Source: Neurospora tetraspora (taxonomy: Eukaryota; Ascomycota; Sordariomycetes; Sordariales; Sordariaceae). Taken from it: DNA of 64,000 nucleotides. Made by a program: the position numbers and the translations under genes. Position 1 is the stretch's first letter. The number at the start of each line of letters is the position of its first letter. Under the pieces are notes generated by a model, which was not told the DNA's origin, ran no database searches, and was given only the letters and a program-made list of their open reading frames with translations. Location of the stretch: contig NW_026944384.1 of NCBI RefSeq assembly GCF_033439725.1, positions 6,572,001 to 6,636,000 on the forward strand. Reading direction: 5' to 3'. This document shows positions 1 to 9,054 of this stretch, piece by piece.

Positions 1-304
1 TCACCTTCCACTTCATGCTATCGGCCCATCGTATCAGGTCGTACTCGTCCGGATCATCATCTGGATCGTGCAATTGTCGTACCTCCAAGTACTTGGTCTC
101 CGCTTCGAGAGTCTTGATCTTGCAGCCCGCGAGCTTGGCCGCAGTGCTCCAAAACCCAGGATCCGAGCTACGGAGGGACTTGAGCTTGTTCCTTATGTCC
201 TTCATCCGTATAGACTTTGCTATGTTGTATTCGGAAAGCAACTGCTCGGATTCTGTGCGAAGCAAGAGGGGTTTGAGGGTTTCCGGGGTGGTCGATAACG
301 ACAT
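1..304 (-). CDS. Hypothetical protein, N-terminal part (runs off the window)
   Basis: An open frame on the minus strand starts at an ATG at 302-304 and stays open to base 1, giving about 101 residues with no stop. The start reads MSLSTTPETLKPLLL. The chain is mostly helical and charged, with many Lys/Arg/Glu and an acidic DPDDDPDEYD stretch near residue 80. Third-position choice is GC-biased, as in a real fungal gene. I recognise no domain. A TATATAAA string on the same strand lies only about 10-20 bases before this ATG, which is too close for a normal promoter, so the true start could be an internal Met (for example MKDIRNK) or the box may be chance. The gene continues to the left. Confidence 0.55.
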   Translation of the reverse strand, partial: MSLSTTPETLKPLLLRTESEQLLSEYNIAKSIRMKDIRNKLKSLRSSDPGFWSTAAKLAGCKIKTLEAETKYLEVRQLHDPDDDPDEYDLIRWADSMKWKV

Positions 305-616
305 GGTCGACGTTTATATAATACTTGGAGTTGACGCCGATGGTAGGGTAAGGGGTTGGTAATGGGATTCATGACGGGAGAAATGCTATGCCGGGAAATT
401 GATGGTGGTTTGATGGAAGTGGAAGTGATGGGTGGATAGGGGGAAGCAGGTCCAGTTTAGAAAGGGAAGCCGAGTGCACAATCAAGGTCCATGTCGGACT
501 GTCGGACTGTCGGTCATAGAAGCTCACAGGAGGTACAACGGAGGAGGTTGCGAGCACAATCACTTCTTTATTCCCTTTATCTCCAAGGTACCGATGCAGC
601 ATTCAAGGGATTGCCT
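305..616. other. Intergenic, no gene seen
   Basis: This stretch has ordinary base composition and only short unconvincing frames. It separates the leftward partial gene from the hAT transposon and contains a short doubled run (tcggactg repeated) near 494-512. Confidence 0.5.
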
Positions 617-638
617 GTTCTCTCCAGGGTTCATAACA
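617..638 (+). repeat. hAT left end: 8-bp target duplication plus terminal inverted repeat
   Basis: GTTCTCTC at 617-624 is directly followed by CAGGGTTCATAACA, which is the left inverted repeat. It is then followed by an AAAAC tandem run. Confidence 0.85.
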
Positions 639-3600
639 AAACAAAACAAAACCCAGATTTGACCGTTTTGTTTTATTTTGCCTTAGAATCGAGATTTTGC
701 CTTATTTTCCAGCCGTTTTGTTTTGTTTTATCGTTTTTGCTATCGGATTACACATATTCCGGTCCCGGGATACAGTAATTACACACTTCTATCAGCCGTA
801 TCAGCACCATTACATAATAAAAACGTAGAGAAAAATATACTAAATAAGACAAGTAATAAAATAAAGGAGATTACAACCAATTAAGGCTATTACAAACCTT
901 CCTCCCCACCCTCGATATCAAAACGGTTCTATACCTTCAAGTTTAATAATCTATTAATAGTATTATAATATATTCTATACCGCTGTAATAATAATATTAA
1001 CTTACCCAAATTGAATACGTTTTTATATTCGTTAAATATAGAAGGGATTAATAAATAATTATATATTATTATAGTTAAACGAAGATATTTGCTTTCATTC
1101 TAAGTCTACTAGAGTAGGGAGTTAGATATAGGTTGAGGGGATTCCTTAAAATATATTAAAATTTCATCGTCGAAGGAAGGCTATTGAAGTTTAATATTAT
1201 AATAATTAGGTAGTATTAATTAATTATATATATTGCTATTATCCCTTTAAAACGTAGAAGTTAATAAGGCGGCTAAACTCGAATTAGTAAGACCCTAGTT
1301 AATATTGTTACGTATTTTACGATATTAGTATTCTTAGCGGTAAATAGTCCTAAGATTATTAAATACCCAGTTAACTTCCAATTTATTTAATGTAAAATTA
1401 ATCCACTTCTTTTTATAACCGGGGTAAAGGATTATAATAATTTAATACGACGAGGATCTGCCTATAAAATCCCTATATTTTTCGAATTTAATGATTGTAT
1501 AGTCGATATTCTACCGGATAAATATATAGTTAGTATTATTTAATTTAAGAAGAGGGCGAAGTTAGGTAGTACGAAATTAAGTACTAAATTAATTACCGGA
1601 AAGTTAATTACTAGTAGTAAGGGGTTGATTATTAATAAGACGAAAAGAGACTATTAATTAATAATTACGACGTTAAATATTAAATAAATTTAATTCAAAA
1701 TTATTTAAACGATAAAGTTGATTAATAATATAACAGGGTCAACTTTAGATATTATTAGTAATCTCTTATAAAAAGGAAACGTAGTTACTATTATTATTAT
1801 TATCGCTATTATTATTTTACCCCTTATTATATACTTTTAGAATATCTAATCTTTAGAACGGCTCGAACGCAATCTTCTTATAGTAGCGGTCTTGCTATTA
1901 TTTAAAATCTTTGAAAGTCCGGTAAAGGGTGGCTATTACTATAGGGAAATATAATTTATATTATTCAAATATTTTGATCGTCCTCATAAATAGTTTAAAA
2001 AAGTAGAGAATAAAAATAAATGTATTCTAATCTTCCTTAATTAGAATATCTTCGGCCGCAATATATTTATTAGAATTATTTTAACGGCGGTTCTATTTAT
2101 AAAAAGTATTAATAATATTTTTAAAATTGAACGCGCGCTACATTATATAATAAATAGAATTCTATTTAATATCGTTATTAGTAGTAAAAATAATCGATTT
2201 AACTTTAGCATTAAAAAATTATTACCGTATTAATTCCTCTCTTATTCTATTAATTTCCCTTTTACAAAATTAATAAATTTTTCCCTATACTAGGGAGAAC
2301 GGCCCACAAATATAACTATATTTCGAAATTTACTAATAGGACCCCGCTTCTTCTATTATTTTAACAACTCTTCGTCCTCTTTTTAAATTTAGCGTACGCC
2401 TGTATCTATTAATGCAAATTAAATAAAACTACAAGAATCCCCTTTTAAACAAAGCCTTCATAACGAAATTAATAATATAGCTAAAGCAATATAGCTGCAA
2501 TCGATTCTTAAATTTATTAAATTTAACTTCGTCCGTTGGGAAATCTTCGTTAGAATATAGGGATTCTATTAAGTAAATCATATAAATATTATTAAAATTA
2601 ACGTTATCGCTCTAGAAATAGTTAATTTAACTTTAAATTTAAATTTAACTATAATTCTTTTTAAATAACCCTTATTAGTGTATAACGTCGAAAATTATTA
2701 ATACGATATTTATACCGCCGTACTCCCCCTTTATGTAATATAAACTTAATATATAATTATGTAAAACCCGATCCTTATCAACGTAGTAAATATAAATACT
2801 TAATAGAATAAAGTTATTATTAGAAGTCTAGAGATCGAAAGAAATGTACTTTTTAAAGGGGGTTACTAATGACGTTACTTTAATATTAGAAAAATAAATT
2901 AAATAACTACGGTCGATTTATAATTTAATTATTATATTAGTTTGTAGTAATAACCTAATTACTAACTTAGCGTTAAAAAAGGATAAAAGTTGGCAGCAAG
3001 CCGGGTTAGCGATAGTATTAAAGGGAACGTTATGATTAATAATTTAATTAATTAATAATTTCCTAAATATATTAGTAAGTAATTTAGTTATAGAAATATA
3101 ATTAAATTTATAAATTTTAATAATCTATTCTAATATACTCTATAAAGTTATTTTATATCGTTTAGTTAGCAAACTTTCTATTTTATTATCGATTTAGTAG
3201 GTATTTTTAAAGTAATTAATAGCGCCGCTAATATAATTACTAACATAGATAGTATTATAGTAATTATAATATTAAGTTTAGCTAATAATTTTAATAATTA
3301 AAATATTGTTAACAATTTCAACCTTCTACTTAACGAACTAAATCCTATATTTACTAATAGAAGAAGTACGAGGGTTATAACGTTTAATCCAATTATTAAA
3401 TATATATTTACATCCTTTATATATAACGTAAGGAAATTTACTAATTTAAAGCGGTAACTAATTAAATATTAGTTAATATAAGTATATTACGATAGCGGTT
3501 TTCTCTATTATATACTTAGTTACTAGGTAGGAGAACTAGCTCTCTAATATAAGTAAAAATATTAGTAGGGTTTTTAAGAACGTTAAACGCATTAATTAGG

Positions 3601-4116
3601 GAGTTGGAGCTATTACTACCGTCGTTATTAGGCGGGCTCCTAGTATTACTAATAAGGGAAGAGGTAATAGACTTAGCCATACCGATTAAAAGAAAAAGAA
3701 AGAAAGAAGGTAAAGTATTTCTATAGAGTATAAAAGGGGAGAGCGACTTGCAGGGTAGTTTACAAATTTATAATACTATAAGAGGTTATTACTAGTAACC
3801 TAATCTTATACAAATCAGGAAATAGGAAGGCTAATACGATAAACCCCCTATAACGCTACCAAATATCTTACTAACCCGTCGGGAATAGACTTTTCACAAC
3901 GCGTTTGAACGGATCAACACGAGGACTACGATATGAGAAAGATTGGTTTTAACAGCTAGAATCTACCCCTTCTAATGTTAAGAACCTTGGGTCGATCTTT
4001 TATGGTTTTTGCAAAAAGCAGTCTACCCGTTTTACCCGTTTTTACCGCTGTTTTGTTTTATGGTTTTATTTTATTTTATCTTTTGTTTTATTTATTTTGC
4101 CCTGTTATAAATCCTG
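625..4116. mobile_element. hAT-superfamily DNA transposon, RIP-degraded, about 3.5 kb
   Basis: The element starts CAGGGTTCATAAC and ends with the inverted form GTTATAAATCCTG. The two 13-base ends match at 11 positions, and both mismatches are C/T or G/A transitions as RIP would cause. It is flanked on both sides by the same 8-bp sequence GTTCTCTC. CAGGG ends plus an 8-bp target duplication are the hallmark of hAT elements, and the length fits an autonomous fungal member. Subterminal DNA (about 640-740 and 4020-4110) is full of TTTTG/TTTAT strings, likely transposase-binding repeats. From about 780 to 3960 the DNA is extremely AT- and TA-rich with stops in every frame. I could not recognise a transposase, so the superfamily call rests on the ends. 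Confidence 0.82.
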
Positions 4117-4124
4117 GTTCTCTC
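4103..4124 (-). repeat. hAT right end: terminal inverted repeat plus 8-bp target duplication
   Basis: The right inverted repeat ends at 4116 and is directly followed by GTTCTCTC at 4117-4124, identical to 617-624. Confidence 0.85.
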
Positions 4125-4264
4125 CGCTCCTGCCTTTCCAGTGATGAATGTCCGGGCATGACCGTCTTTCCTGCGAACATGCTGGCTAAGCTCTAGCAAG
4201 GTGCCTAAACTAGATATTATAGCCGGCACGGCGTAGTCTGTGGAAAATCTCCGTCAGCCTTCTA

Positions 4265-4738
4265 TCAAATATGCAGTAGGAACGTGAAAGGTACAAACCC
4301 CTCCATAATTTGCAGGCAGCGCATCTGCACATCCTCGTCGTCACTAACAGCGTAGCCCTCTGTGCCACTAGGAAGTTTAGTGGCTGTCATAGTGGACCTG
4401 CCTTCAGAAGTGACTTGAATATTGACCGGACCCGCTGCTCTAAACATCACATACACCGGTGCTGCCTCTTGAATCGTCCTAGTAGTGTGAACGCGGACTT
4501 GCCTACTCTCACTGGCGTCAAGGTTGGATATTGTAAGCATGCAAGCACCTCGGATGACGAATTGCGCGCTATTATCAGTTACGATAGCGCCCATGCCGGC
4601 GCCATTGGTATGAAGCGTGCTTCGGTTGAAGTTCGTTTCGTTTAACCACGTTGCGATGAAACCATCATCAGAAACGGAAGACATTTTTGGTTGTGGGATA
4701 TGTAGCTTGTCAATCTTGTAATCCTTTCGATCTTCCAA
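4265..4738 (-). CDS. Small hypothetical protein, relative of the 5380-5658 protein
   Basis: An intact 157-residue frame on the minus strand. It could start at MEDRKDYK (4738) or about 18 residues later at MSSVSDDGF. The middle and C-terminal part aligns with the neighbouring protein at 5380-5658: both have a W followed by a Gly-rich turn, then R..V....T..IQEA-type residues, then a beta-like segment ending in GPVNIQV here and GRTEIRV there. That ending also resembles the GPAxVxV ending of the larger family members at 7-20 kb, but this link is short and tentative. The NLS linker and N-terminal helical module of those proteins are absent. A GTTTGT donor near the end with a downstream CTGAC and CAG acceptor could give another C-terminus. 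Function unknown. Confidence 0.5.
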   Translation of the reverse strand: MEDRKDYKIDKLHIPQPKMSSVSDDGFIATWLNETNFNRSTLHTNGAGMGAIVTDNSAQFVIRGACMLTISNLDASESRQVRVHTTRTIQEAAPVYVMFRAAGPVNIQVTSEGRSTMTATKLPSGTEGYAVSDDEDVQMRCLQIMEGFVPFTFLLHI

Positions 4739-5379
4739 GGGTGATTTCCAGTGAGGTGACGTGAAAGTAAGCCCTAGGGCGAAGTGGATAGTTAATGTAT
4801 AAGAATGTAGAGGCAGAGAAGAAGAAGACTCAACGCCCTTTTATGCTTGAACGCTACGGGTTGCGCCTCCGGCGATGATATAAGAGCGGGCTCTGTTTGG
4901 CGTTGGCGTGAGATGCAGTCACTCCACCAAGCAAATACGCCACGCGCGCAGTTTCAGTGAAGGGGGTGATTGTTTTGATTCATATTATGGGCTGCCCTGT
5001 CTGCCTGTGACTCAAATAAAACTCTGCTGTCAACCTTTGTCATATCCCTTCGAAATATGTAGAGGTACCCTCTCATCTCTTGAGCGCAGGCTTTGACATG
5101 ATCCTCTCTCTATTCTCAGCTCAAACCCTTCCTAGCTGTCAAGGGGAATGGTGTATTGCGCAAACGACGAAGGCTTTGATCTCTGTTGTCCGTTGATGTA
5201 ATGACCCAGCATCGGCCATGGTGGGAAAATGTTGAATGTTCTGATATCTTGACATGTAAATCGAGAAATTTGCGCGGCTTCTCATACATAGTGTGCTAGT
5301 TTGTTCCTTCTCGGATGGAGAGTTCTCGGTCATTCGGTGGAAGGTCCTAGGTCTGAGGCTGATGAGGCTGCTGGGCCTG
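4739..5379. other. Intergenic, no gene seen
   Basis: The stretch lies between two same-strand small genes. It must hold the promoter of the 4738 gene; a TTATATC string occurs near 4877-4884. Overlapping frames here do not resemble the family and look like chance. Confidence 0.4.
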
Positions 5380-5658
5380 TTAAGCCTCCTCATTCTCGGA
5401 TTCGACTCTGATCTCGGTCCTGCCCTCCGTCTCGAAGAGCATGATAATGGGCTCTGCCTCTTCAATCATGGCGGTCTCGCACCTCTCGACAAACCTGGCT
5501 GTCCCAGACTCTTGTCTGTACAGGACACAAGAGAACACGCCCTGGGTGTCGATTTTGGCGCTACCATAAGTGAAGATAATGCCCCCGAAACTTCCGCCAG
5601 TTGTTCTCAGCCAGGAAAGGTTGGGTGCCTCGTGCATGAAGATCGCGAAGAAGGGCAT
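5380..5658 (-). CDS. Small hypothetical protein, relative of the 4265-4738 protein
   Basis: A 92-residue frame starting MPFFAIFMHEAP. Its second half aligns with the 4265-4738 protein (EEAEPIIMLFE against QEAAPVYVMFR, followed by a short beta-like ending), so the two are probably a tandem duplicate pair. It ends in an acidic ESENEEA tail. The start is supported by a likely 5'-UTR intron just upstream: a perfect GTAAGT donor at 5754, a GCTGAC branch site and an ACAG acceptor two bases before the ATG. No NLS and no N-terminal helical module are present. I do not know the function. It may be a shortened family member carrying only the C-terminal module. Confidence 0.5.
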   Translation of the reverse strand: MPFFAIFMHEAPNLSWLRTTGGSFGGIIFTYGSAKIDTQGVFSCVLYRQESGTARFVERCETAMIEEAEPIIMLFETEGRTEIRVESENEEA

Positions 5659-5660
5659 CT

Positions 5661-5754
5661 CTGTCTACAGCGTGTCAGCTTGTTGATCTTGTACATATCC
5701 TGAGCTTTGTGGATTCATGGTCATCACATTCGAGGGTACTATCCACTGACTTAC
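5661..5754 (-). other. Probable 5'-UTR intron of the 5380-5658 gene
   Basis: On the minus strand the segment begins GTAAGT, carries an AGCTGACA branch-type sequence and ends ACAG, directly before AGATG of the start codon. Its length of 94 nt is normal for this window. Confidence 0.5.
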
Positions 5755-6319
5755 TGTGGTGACGAGAAAGTGACTTCGGTGGAGAGGTGATGATGGTTCA
5801 AATCAAGGAGATGGAGTCTGTGCTGTGGTTGATGAGATGTAAGACGGTGTTCGGTTGGACGTGGAAACGCGAAACAGAAGAAGAGCCTGACTCTATAGTG
5901 AGAACGGAAGAAAGAAACAAGAAACTAAGGCAGCCTCGAAGAAAAAGAAGGGAGTGCCGGTGAGGGGCAAAACCGGTGAGTGGGTGCGGCACGAGATTCC
6001 AGCGGGTTCTATTTGGCGATGGGATGAAATCCAGTCCCTCTCCTCTCCGTATCAGACACACATAGTGCCGGGGGTTCGAGAATCGGTCAATGATTGCTTC
6101 GACGTATAATACGTAGGGCTCTTTCTACCTAAAGCTGAGGACAAAAACACGTCGGTCTTAAACGTAGGCAGCGAACTCCTCGCACCCTCTCGTTTGGCTA
6201 CGGGTACCTTTCTTCAACTCTACGCACCCCCCTTTATATAAGGTACATTAAATATTAGGTATCTTCTACTATATTACATTTAATACTTATTTTTACTTAT
6301 TCTATTTAGTTACTATTCC
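5755..6319. other. Intergenic, AT-rich from about 6225
   Basis: No convincing coding frame. The right part (about 6225-6690, enclosing the 21-bp repeat) turns AT-rich and TA-rich like the RIP-altered blocks, suggesting a small decayed transposon relic. Confidence 0.4.
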
Positions 6320-6434
6320 CCAATAGGCCATTTCCTTCCTCCAATAGGCCTTTTCTATCCCCCAATAGGCTATTTCTACCCTCCAATATGCCAGTCCTTT
6401 TCCCTAGTAGGCTATTTCTACTTCCCAATAGGCC
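6320..6434 (+). repeat. 21-bp tandem repeat, about 5.5 copies
   Basis: Copies start at 6320, 6341, 6362, 6383, 6404 and 6425, each close to CCAATAGGCYATTTCTACCC. The spacing is exactly 21 bases with no indels, and the copies differ by scattered substitutions, mostly transitions. The exact multiple of three could mean a decayed coding repeat of seven residues, or simply a minisatellite. Confidence 0.85.
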
Positions 6435-7109
6435 TTCAAACTGAATTTTAGAGTTTAATATCTTTATTCAATAACGAGTTTACTACTTAGAATCTTTTAG
6501 TTCCAAACTATTAGCTTAATACCACACGAGTCTAGACCTTATTATATATAACGCTTTGGCAAATACTCTCGAAGAATACTCTTATAGATAAGGAGCTTAT
6601 TGGAAGAAGAGAAGGAATATTAGGTAGGTACTAGGAACTAGAGAAATAGATTCATATATCCCAATACCCAAATCTTTGCGGGATAATAAATTAAGCAGGC
6701 TTCCCACACTCCAATTCAGGCCAGAATGTGAAGTACTCGAGCAATTGTCGAACTTGGTGACGGTCCTGCTTTATCTCAGGTGCGGAACCAGAAAGTTCGG
6801 ACGACTGACCTCGTGATAAGAAGGCGTGTTTTGATTCCTGTGGGCTCCCAAGATCTGAAACAGGAGAAGTAGGGTACTTTAACATTACCTCTACAGCCAA
6901 TAAGAGAGGGGAGGTCAACTTGGTTATATCGACACGCGGTTGCGGTTCCGATAAGATACACTTTCTTGTACCTAACCCCTCGTCGCGTCTAAATCACATC
7001 GACTTCTTTCACTCAACATCAACACTCCTTTCTCTCGCTGCTACTACCATACCGTATTGTCAGCTCACTCCTCCAACCCAAGATCAACAGTCAATCTCCT
7101 TCCGTACAG
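6435..7109. other. Intergenic and 5' region of the 7185 gene
   Basis: AT-rich relic DNA continues to about 6690, then base composition becomes ordinary. A pyrimidine- and CAAC-rich leader (about 6990-7100) precedes the 7185 gene, as is usual for fungal promoters and 5' UTRs. Confidence 0.4.
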
Positions 7110-7176
7110 GTAACTCTCAGCGCACTCATCTCCTCCAAAGTTCCATTAGTCTCACATTCTGATCACCCTCACCTAG
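7110..7176 (+). other. Possible 5'-UTR intron of the 7185 gene
   Basis: ACAG is followed by GTAACT, with a CTGAT-type branch sequence and a CACCTAG acceptor nine bases before the ATG. The length of 67 nt fits. The call is tentative. Confidence 0.35.
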
Positions 7177-7184
7177 CCCCAAAT

Positions 7185-7816
7185 ATGGACCCGGTCAAGG
7201 AAAACATCGACAAAGCGATGAATGAAATCCACAAGACCTGGTGGAACCATGTAAATGGTTTGGCCGAGAAGTGGGCCAACCACCCGGACCCTGAAGCATG
7301 GCACAAACACTTCCTCGAGTGTCTCGACAGCATGGAGCAGGGACCGCCTCCCAAGCCTTCTGTGGCTGGCAGTTCTGGCGGCGAAGCCCAGGCCGTCAAG
7401 CGCGGCCGTGTCGATGACGGCGAGACCTCTAACACCGAGGCCGTCAAGCGCCGTCGCGTCGATGACGGTGAGACCTCCGACGCTAGCAGGAATGTTAGCA
7501 AGGCTTTGAAGTCGGCAGCAGGCGCCACTTACTCCTTCAACGGCCCTGCTGAGTTCCGGGTCAAGACAGACGGTACTGAAAACGGTGTTCCGAAGCCTAC
7601 TTTGCTTGTGGCCCCGGGTGGTGCTACCGTCTGGATTGAACATGCCCTTGACGTCGGTGTTTGTGAAGTACCAGGTGAGTGTCTCTTTGTTGCTTCTTTC
7701 CGCTTTCCTTACACCTTCAAGCTGACATTTTTTCCCAAGTCGTTAAGAAGCTCTCTTTTCCCGAGTCCAACATGGCCGAAGCGGAGGCCGACGATTATAC
7801 CCCGCCGAGTGCTTGA
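7185..7816 (+). CDS. Two-module NLS-linker family protein (188 aa, one intron)
   Basis: Coding exons are 7185-7674 and 7740-7816. The intron has a GTGAGT donor, a GCTGAC branch site and a CCCAAG acceptor, and without it the frame runs into unlike sequence. Residues 1-50 form the N-terminal helical module with the family core WHKHFLECL. Residues 69-100 are a doubled 16-residue unit with KRGRVDDG and KRRRVDDG, a likely bipartite nuclear signal. The C-terminal module follows (YSFNGPAEFRV, then GGATVWIE), and the second exon adds an acidic tail ending TPPSA. It is the only two-module member on the plus strand. Its intron lies within the coding region, whereas three paralogs have theirs after the stop. 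Nuclear location is inferred; the function is unknown. Confidence 0.72.
7389..7484 (+). repeat. In-frame 48-bp duplication of the NLS segment
   Basis: Two 48-bp copies (7389-7436 and 7437-7484) each encode 16 residues of the form xAVKRxRVDDGETSxx. Confidence 0.85.
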
Positions 7817-9054
7817 GAGGTTGGTACACTCCACATCCCAGTCACCTTCATATATCCCATTACATGTCTGATGGAAGGCTAACGGAGCCAGCCAATAGTG
7901 GTAGCTGGTTGGGGCAGGAGACCTTGTTGCCGTTGGCTTTCGTGGCGCTGCGTTGGTTCATGTTGAGACTGGCTTCTTCTCTCTTTTTCTTCCCTTGTTT
8001 TTCGCGTCTCGGTATTGGGATCGCCAGCGTTGAATATGGGGTGGGAGCTTGTGGTGGTGATGCAAAAGCGGTTGGTTGAGGTTTTTGGGCTGGTGGTCAA
8101 TGGCTCAATGTTCTTGAAAGTCAGGAGGGGTGCTTTGGGTGGAAGTGTTCAAGTGTATGGAGCAACAACCGCGGATTTGGGGGCGGAAAGTCTTTCATTT
8201 CCTGCACTGAACTCTTTGGAAGGAAGGAAATAAAGAGATTGGCAAGAACGAGGCAACGAAATGAGAGACCACCAACGGAAGGAGGTCCAGAATCGTAAGG
8301 AAGTCACTGAGCATTCATTGTGTACTACTTGTACTATCCAATGCCATCCAATATTCGTGAATACCCGAGGAAAACCATGAAACAACCATCCAAAGAGGGA
8401 ACAATGCAACCATAAAAGCATGCAAACAGACAGCCATTCAGCCAGAGAACCATGCCACCAGAAAACCATCCAACCAGGGAACCATCCAACCAGAGAACCA
8501 TTAGACCAGTTGACGCCAACTCATGTATCCGAACAAAGCCATAACGCCCCTCTTTCCCTTGAATATCCCAACTTCACTTTCTCACATTCTCTTGCGTGCC
8601 GTCAACAGGGCAAAGCCGCAAGTGACACAAATATCCCCAATAATTGACCGTAACCTTCCCTCCCAGCAACTTTACAGACGCACCTACAAGTACATTCCCG
8701 GCCATTTCTCCTCCTCCTCCTCCTTCAAATTCGGAAGTTCGGACACTGTCGAACCTTGACCTTCTATTCCATGTCGCATCCTCCACGACTGCAGATCAAG
8801 TTCCAAGCCTGCCTCACCCGCAACCGTTTCCCAACTAAACACTTCCTCCCCCCGGGTTAAGGCTGCTTACTTCTCGGATTTCGACGTCGAACTTCTCATC
8901 GCATTTCGTACTTCCAGCCACAACCACGACAGTAGCGCGGTCTCTGCACATGACAACGAGTTGGAAGGAACGCAGGAAGGCGGCCGGCAAGAATGAAGAA
9001 ACCGATCGGAGAGACAACCCAGAAAAGGAAGTCAAGTCCAGATCGCGGAGGAAA
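7817..9054. other. Intergenic, no gene seen apart from a 16-bp repeat
   Basis: This 1.2-kb stretch has several short overlapping frames of odd composition and no family similarity. It separates a plus-strand gene from a minus-strand gene end, so it is a convergent 3' region. Confidence 0.4.
8441..8509 (+). repeat. 16-bp tandem repeat, about 4.3 copies
   Basis: Units start at 8441, 8457, 8473 and 8489, each near ACCAGAGAACCATCCA, with a partial fifth unit. Related half-units extend a little to the left from about 8375. Confidence 0.8.

Noticed and set aside
15-362. Plus-strand frame of 115 codons at the left edge
   Set aside because: It is antisense to the better-supported minus-strand gene at 1-304, with poor composition.
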